DNA of 64,000 nt from Cryptomeria japonica (taxonomy: Eukaryota; Streptophyta; Pinopsida; Cupressales; Cupressaceae), in assembly GCF_030272615.1 (NCBI RefSeq), contig NC_081408.1, forward strand, positions 198,486,841-198,550,840, written 5' to 3'. Numbering within the stretch: the stretch's first letter is position 1; each line of letters opens with the position of its first letter. The notes beneath the pieces were generated by a model. It worked only from the letters and a program-made list of their open reading frames with translations. It did no database searches and was not told the DNA's origin. The translations under genes and the position numbers were made by a program. Positions 59,201-64,000 of this stretch are shown piece by piece.

Positions 59201-61543
59201 GGATGTCTACTAAAGTAATGGAGTTCATGAGCATATATGGTAGCTTCTTTATTCAATTTCCAAGGTTTACTTATCTACGGGTAGGCGGTTTTGAGGGCCA
59301 ACCATTCAACCTGCCTAGGTACACTTTTGATAGCTATGTGCTTATAGAGGTGACTAGGCAGCTAGCTCACATTGATAAAAGATTAGGAGTGAAGGGTGAG
59401 TCTAGAGTTGTATTCCCAATTGAACTCAGATACTATAGTTGTAAGTTTGTATTAGACGCCTTGAACTTGGAACTAGAGTTCAAAAGGATGAACCTGTAGC
59501 CATATGTGGCAAGGCGAAAGTTTGATAAGAGGGGTTATGCAATGGAGAACCTAAATGTAGATAGTCATTTTTGTCATGAACCTCAATTAGAAGATTACTG
59601 GGAAAACTGTTGTGATGAGTATGAGGTAAGGAAGAGACTGTGGTCTAGGTTCACCTTGCAGCAAATAACTACCATGAGGCTTCCAATTAATATATCCATA
59701 TTATCAGAAGATATAGGGGAGGATGTTTTAGATCCTAAATTTGATAGAAAGGTTAAAGGAAAACTGATTCAAGAAATTGATTGGAACAAAAAGGAAGATG
59801 ACAGTATCCAAACTAGGACTTTCAATGTTCTGAGGAGAACAGAAAGATGGTTGAGAAGTCAAAAGTTTAAGGAGGGACCTCACATGTCCTCACATGAACC
59901 AAGAATTGATTCACACATTGTGATTCAATCTCGTGTTTCTTCCACTAATGAAATTGTTGATGTTGCAGGTGTTTCAAGGCCCGCTGTAGAGAAAATTCAA
60001 CCTAGGAAGTCAAAGAGGTTGCCATCCGGTCTCACAGTTGCTTGAATAACTTGGTCCAAGAGTAAAAAGAAGAGTAGGGAGCCCATCCTAAAATGGGTTG
60101 TTGTAGACTTGGACTGCAGTGAGGAGCTTGAACAAACAATGGATTCACAGGATCAAGATGAGCCTGAGATGCAAGAAATGGACACAAATAAAGAAGAAGA
60201 AATCCTATAAGATCCCATGAACACCTCGGTAATTGTCACTTCACCAGATGCACAGACAAATCCACCACCTAAGGAACCTGCAAACGCACCAAGATGGTTG
60301 GAAGCTTCTATTGGAAAGAAACGGAGTGTGGTACCGGTCACAATTCTAATGGAGGACGTGGTTAGTAGATGTTTGGGAAAGGCGTCAAAGACAAATAAAC
60401 TCAAAACACAAGCAATGCTTGATGTAGATGAAACAATAGGTCACTGGACGGCTGAAGTAGCCAAACCAATTCCAGGAAGAGATGCAGATAAGGCTACGGA
60501 GGAGGATTTTAATGTGGAAAAGATAGATTTGGGGGTTGCTTCACTGGCTGTAGATGTTAGGCATTTGGAATCCTCCACGAAGAGGATAATTTCAAGAACA
60601 TGGAAAGATGAAAAAGACAAAAGAGAATTGAAGCAAGTTGTTACCCAGATGGCTGAATATATCAATGTCATCCACAATCCAGACCCCAACCATTGTCACA
60701 GATATCGGTAACATTTGACCCTAAATCTCCAGCCAACCAGAAAATGCTAGACCAGGTTCAAAGGAACAGGGTAGTTACAAAGATGTTCAATAAATGGTTG
60801 GACCTTATTATACAATAGGGATCGGATTATATTATTGATCTGGTAAAAGTTTATAAAGATGTTGAAACTGTGAGCAAGGAACTATAACTGGAAACGGTGG
60901 CTTGGGAGAAAGAAAGGATCAAGTGGGTAGCAGTTCTGGCACAGATGAGCGATGTTCAAAAATATGGAGTGATGAAATTCCTAGCTGACAAACCACTGGA
61001 GAACTTGGATGACAATATATTGTACATGTCAAATAAAAATGTGGAGCGGTGCAATTAGATCATCAAGCAAGGTCATGAAGAATCCACCAAATTGCTCCAA
61101 GGATTGACCGACTTGATCAATACGATGTTGAAAGACCTCAAGTGTAATATCCAGCTCATGAAGGAGGGCACCAAGACAATTGAAGAGGCTACGGACATGA
61201 CTAAGATTTTTCAGGAGAGGATCTAGTTCATTCAAATGATAAAATCCTTGACCATGGATGACTTCTCAAAGGAGGCAAGGATTGAATCGATGCTTATAGT
61301 TTGTTCAGACCATTTAGAGTTTCACAAGGCAAAAGTTTCACAAGTAAACATGGACAAAGAAGTATGGAAGTAGAGAAACCTACACATTGGTCTGCCTTAT
61401 TTTCAAGTCATCTTGAACTTCTCTGCAGCACACCTGGAATGGCGTGGTTCTGCGGCAAAGCAAGACAGATCCGTAACCTCCTCTGTCATGGTGGAAGCCT
61501 AGCTAATCCAAAGATGAAGTGTCAACCTCCTAGTGGTTGTTAA
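56300..61543 (+). pseudogene. LTR-borne unknown protein, 3' LTR copy
   Basis: Second copy of the frame at 45,322-48,537: MRPMLPKLG at 56,300 to 56,521, interrupted by the insertion, then 58,607 to PSGC-stop at 61,543. It has fewer stops than the 5' copy: runs 58,624-59,115, 59,158-59,499, 59,506-60,045 and 60,217-60,711 are open. The codon before LAHIDKRLG is CAG (Gln) here but TAG in the 5' copy, and W in DYWENCC is TAG there. Stops after PLLQ (59,113) and after KRMNL (about 59,497) are shared by both LTRs, so they predate this insertion. Basic motif QPRKSKRLPSG near 60,000. No known family. Confidence 0.75.
56522..58604. mobile_element. Unclassified 2.08 kb insertion in 3' LTR
   Basis: Starts TGGTGCAGGAGCACC (a near-palindrome) and ends CAATATAATCTATA. 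It has no counterpart in the 5' LTR; instead 57 bp of LTR (45,544-45,600 equivalent) are missing. No flanking duplication was seen. It has a TATA-like CTATATAAGG (about 56,959) and no coding motif; open frames here are short and unconvincing. It could be a solo LTR of an unrelated family or filler DNA from break repair. Confidence 0.6.
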
Positions 61544-62340
61544 TTTAGTTTTCTTTTATGTTGTTTCAAATGGTTTCTTTCACTTGGATCAAAGTAAATG
61601 TAATTTGATTATGTAAAAACTATGAGCCTGGGGGCTATTTAAGCTGAAAAGCTTGTCTTTGTAAGGGTTCCAAAAATTGTGATTTTTAGGAGCAGCAGAT
61701 GGTATTTTGGTTCGCATATGAATTCTTTGAAAATACAATAGCTAATTATCAATGAAATGCCATGTTATGCTATCTTTGGATTCGTGTGTTTGAAGACTCG
61801 TAATCTTTCTTGAGAAAGTTGTTATGGGTGTGATATATTTCTATGATCAGTTATTTCTATATTTTTCTTCAGTTCATGGTTATCATTAGTTGTTAGAGGA
61901 CTCACATGTACTAATTTGCTTAATCCCCCTTGCCCTGTGAGGCATGAGAGAGTATCAGTTAGCCATCAATATTGTTGAGCCTCTATTGTGTTTTGAATTC
62001 ATACAGTGAGCATGTTTGTAAATTAGCGTCTGTGAACTCTCTTTAAATATTCTTTCAGAAAATTCTCTCTGTTTTTCAGTTTTGAAGGCATTTATTTATG
62101 TTGATGAATGAATGTTGAATCCTTTCAATGCTTTCTGGTAAAAATTATTAGCATTTCATTTGTACTGTAAATTCATTGCAAATCATACAAGGAGCTTCCC
62201 TCTAATGTAGAGGTTGATTTTTTATTGGTTCATCCAACTGTTGGTAGTTTGTTTCCTTTTATAAAGGGCGAAATAGAGTCATATTTTTCTTCAAAAAGGT
62301 AATTGTTAAGATTTCAAGAAAGGGACAAATCTGTTTACCA
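61544..62340 (+). other. Non-coding 3' end of giant Gypsy 3' LTR
   Basis: No gene. Counterpart of 48,538-49,333; close to base-for-base with scattered, mostly transition differences. Confidence 0.7.
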
Positions 62341-62343
62341 ATA

Positions 62344-62496
62344 GGTCAGCAAGTAGTGATAAAGTCACAGATCATTCTCTTATTGGTAAATTGACTGCAT
62401 TTGAGTTAAATGGTTTTGATAATAGTTTTTCTAAGGCATCTGAATAAGCTTTTAAAGCATCTGTAACTAGTACACCTATGAGAAAAGAGAAAGATG
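62344..62496 (+). pseudogene. gag: Copia B gag, continuation
   Basis: Starts with the GGTCA duplication and carries on the gag frame left at 44,287: ASSDKVTDHSLIGKLTAFEL and then NGFDNSFSKASE-stop-AFKAS. This equals the LVGKLVPFELSEF block of Copia A. It is interrupted again at 62,497 by the Copia E LTR. Confidence 0.88.
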
Positions 62497-63715
62497 TGTT
62501 GGCAATTTGGAGGAATTGATTATGTGTTGCATTGATGTTTTTTCATTGATGTCAACACTAGTTGTTTTGTTGTCTACTAGCTTCTAGTAGAGTGGTTGGA
62601 CTATGATATTGATTTGGAGACCATCTTCGGTATTCTTTGATTTCGTTTGGCTTGTGGTATTGACTTGGATTAGTTATTCATGTGTTCTTGATGCATATCA
62701 TATTTAGCTGGTTCAGGATTTGATGATCTAGATGCTATCTTTTGTTCTAGTAAGCCTTTTGGTCACCAATAAGGGTTTTACCGGTAGTGCTTTGATGAAG
62801 AAATTTTAATGAATCTGATAAGTGGTATTGGTGTGGCTTATAGAAGTTTATCAGGATGCTGATGGTTATCTTGTTCGTGTTCTAGTTGTTCATGATGTTT
62901 CATTTGGCTTATGGTGACCTATTTTAGGTCTGGTGGTTATTCTGCTAGGTTATGGAACAATTTTGTGTAACGTGTTGGTTGATGCTCTCGATGCATCATC
63001 GGTTGGATTTATTGTTTGGATTATTTTGTTTCAGTCTTAAGCTGACTTGGTTAATCATTAGTTTGCAGGATTATGTAATGAATCTATTGTATTATCTTTT
63101 AGGTGGTCGATCTAATTGTTTAGGTCCCAGGTTGGTATAAATATGATGTAAGATTTGTTTATAGATCATGGGTTTATGGGATATAGGATTATCTATGTGC
63201 AAATAATGTCGTAATCATATGCAGAGGTTTTGGTCTATCATAGGTGATCGAATTGGGTTTGTGAAAGAGGTTTAAGACCTCTGGTATTGAGCTTAATCGA
63301 AACTGTAATCAGGCATAGGAGATGTTATTCTTGCAGTTCACTCATATTTTTGGATTGTAGTTTGGATTTCTTTGTAGTCAGTGAGGCTCCTTTTTGTGAT
63401 GAGCAGTGTGCTCTAGGGTAGGCCCCTCTTATTGTAATCACATAATTGTTGCAGAAGTATTATCTGACTGTGGGTAGGCTTCCCACCATGGTTTTTCCCT
63501 TTAGCAGGTTTTCCACATACAAATATTGGTGTTATGTGCTATGGATGGCTGGTTAATTATTTTGTAATTTATGTTTATGCTTAATAGTTACATCTGATAT
63601 TCTGGTATTTGGTTTATGCATTCTGGTAGAAGGTTTTGTGAGCTTAAATTTTTATAATGTGTTGACAATTGATTTACCCCCCCCCGCTCTCAGTTGTCCA
63701 TCATTTATCCTAACA
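62497..63715 (+). mobile_element. Copia E 5' LTR
   Basis: 1,219 bp. It shows CATGGTTTTTCCC...CAGGTTTTCCACAT (about 63,488-63,520) and a run of C followed by GCTCTCAG (about 63,677-63,692), the same 3' landmarks as the LTRs of Copia A, B, C and D. Confidence 0.88.
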
Positions 63716-63717
63716 AT

Positions 63718-63732
63718 TGGTATCAAAGGTTG
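63718..63732 (+). other. Copia E primer binding site
   Basis: TGGTATCAAAGGT, two bases after the LTR, close to the initiator tRNA-Met site TGGTATCAGAGC. Confidence 0.75.
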
Positions 63733-63771
63733 GTCCTCTTTGCAAAAGCTTAACCACTTCAGGAAGATCCT

Positions 63772-64000
63772 ATGGCAACTAATAATTCAACTGCATCTAT
63801 TTTCTGGAGAGAAACCCCTAAGCTTGATTTGACAAATTATAGTATGGAATATTCAGATGGAGACTCATTTGAGATGTATTGGGAAAGAAATTTGGGAGAT
63901 CACGAAGAAAGGCTATACTCCTCATAATCTGAGATCTAGCAATCCTCCTCCGGCAAGTTGGGATAAGGACATTGAAAATGATTGTAGAGCTAGAGAAGCA
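63772..64000 (+). pseudogene. gag: Copia E gag, partial
   Basis: ATG at 63,772: MATNNSTASIFWRETPKLD then LTNYS. A one-base frameshift near 63,842 moves the typical continuation (QMETHLRCIGKEIWEITKKG and SWDKDIENDCRAREA) to another frame. It runs off the window. N-terminal capsid part of a plant Copia gag, already broken here. Confidence 0.85.

Larger units (their letters stand above)
44288..62343 (+). mobile_element. Giant Tat/Ogre-like Ty3/gypsy retrotransposon, 18 kb
   Basis: Full-length element: 5' LTR 44,288-49,333, primer site 49,343-49,360, gag-pol 49,451-55,096, 3' LTR 55,263-62,343 and a GGTCA target duplication. Very long LTRs, a tRNA-Arg-type primer site, and two RNase H domains point to the Tat/Ogre group. 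Unusual points are the long reading frame inside each LTR and the archaeal-type RNase H ahead of the RT. All frames carry stops. The LTRs differ by roughly 5-6% in a hand-compared 210-bp stretch, so the insertion is not recent. Confidence 0.9.
55263..62343 (+). mobile_element. Giant Gypsy 3' LTR, with a 2.1 kb insertion
   Basis: Begins TGTTAGTTCCCC. It matches the 5' LTR throughout, but 56,522-58,604 is foreign and replaces 57 bp. Similarity ends at TTTACCA (62,340), and ATA precedes the GGTCA duplication, so the exact last base is uncertain by about 3 bp. It keeps the TATA-like site (about 55,996) and the TTGAACC clusters (55,365-55,770). Confidence 0.9.
62497..64000 (+). mobile_element. Copia E retrotransposon, 5' end
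   Basis: LTR 62,497-63,715 with TGTTGG...CTAACA ends, then a primer site and gag cut by the window end. It lies in Copia B gag; the other flank is outside the window, so no target duplication can be checked. Confidence 0.88.

Overview
This window reads as a repeat-dense stretch of a large plant nuclear genome. I infer a gymnosperm, most probably a conifer, from AT-rich decayed sequence, long nested LTR retrotransposons, giant Tat/Ogre-like Ty3/gypsy elements and Copia families with 'CAAAGGGGGAGAT' polypurine tracts; species cannot be fixed from sequence alone. I see no intact host gene, no tRNA, rRNA or CRISPR array. Almost every coding trace is a transposable-element pseudogene, broken mainly by TAG, TGA and TAA codons where CAG, CAA, TGG or CGA would be expected, the pattern left by decay of methylated cytosine.

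Layout. 1-1,912 (minus): 5' part of a divergent LTR of a giant Gypsy family, carrying the start of an unknown LTR-borne protein. 1,913-5,710: minisatellites and an AT-rich, possibly LTR-derived tract. 5,711-10,159 and 38,018-38,934 (plus): Copia A, missing its 5' LTR and start of gag; its 3' LTR is split by a 27.9 kb CACTA transposon (10,160-38,017) with 15-bp perfect terminal inverted repeats. The CACTA carries an intron-containing tnp2 transposase pseudogene (16,239-25,369), a SET-domain pseudogene (27,671-28,447) and a tnpA/Transposase_24-like multi-exon remnant (28,558-31,443). It was itself hit by Copia C (20,352-24,825, minus) in the Asp/Gly codon repeat of tnp2, by a Copia element now reduced to a solo LTR (25,861-27,014), and holds an old Gypsy RT fragment (about 35,850-37,190).

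38,935-42,343 (minus): gag, protease and linker of a second Gypsy (G1). 42,344 onward (plus): Copia B, with 5' LTR and gag. Its gag is interrupted by an 18 kb giant Tat/Ogre-like Gypsy (44,288-62,343) and, 153 bp further on, by Copia E (62,497 to the window end). The giant element has LTRs of about 5 kb, a tRNA-Arg-type primer binding site, gag, protease, an archaeal-type RNase H placed before the reverse transcriptase, a second RNase H and an integrase. Each LTR contains a long unknown reading frame (about 1,070 codons) that recurs in the divergent LTR at the left edge.

The two points most worth following up are the long unknown protein encoded inside the LTRs of the giant Gypsy family, and the SET-domain gene between the two transposase genes of the CACTA element. 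Boundaries given from TG...CA ends and target-site duplications are read directly; family names rest on recognised motifs, not on searches.
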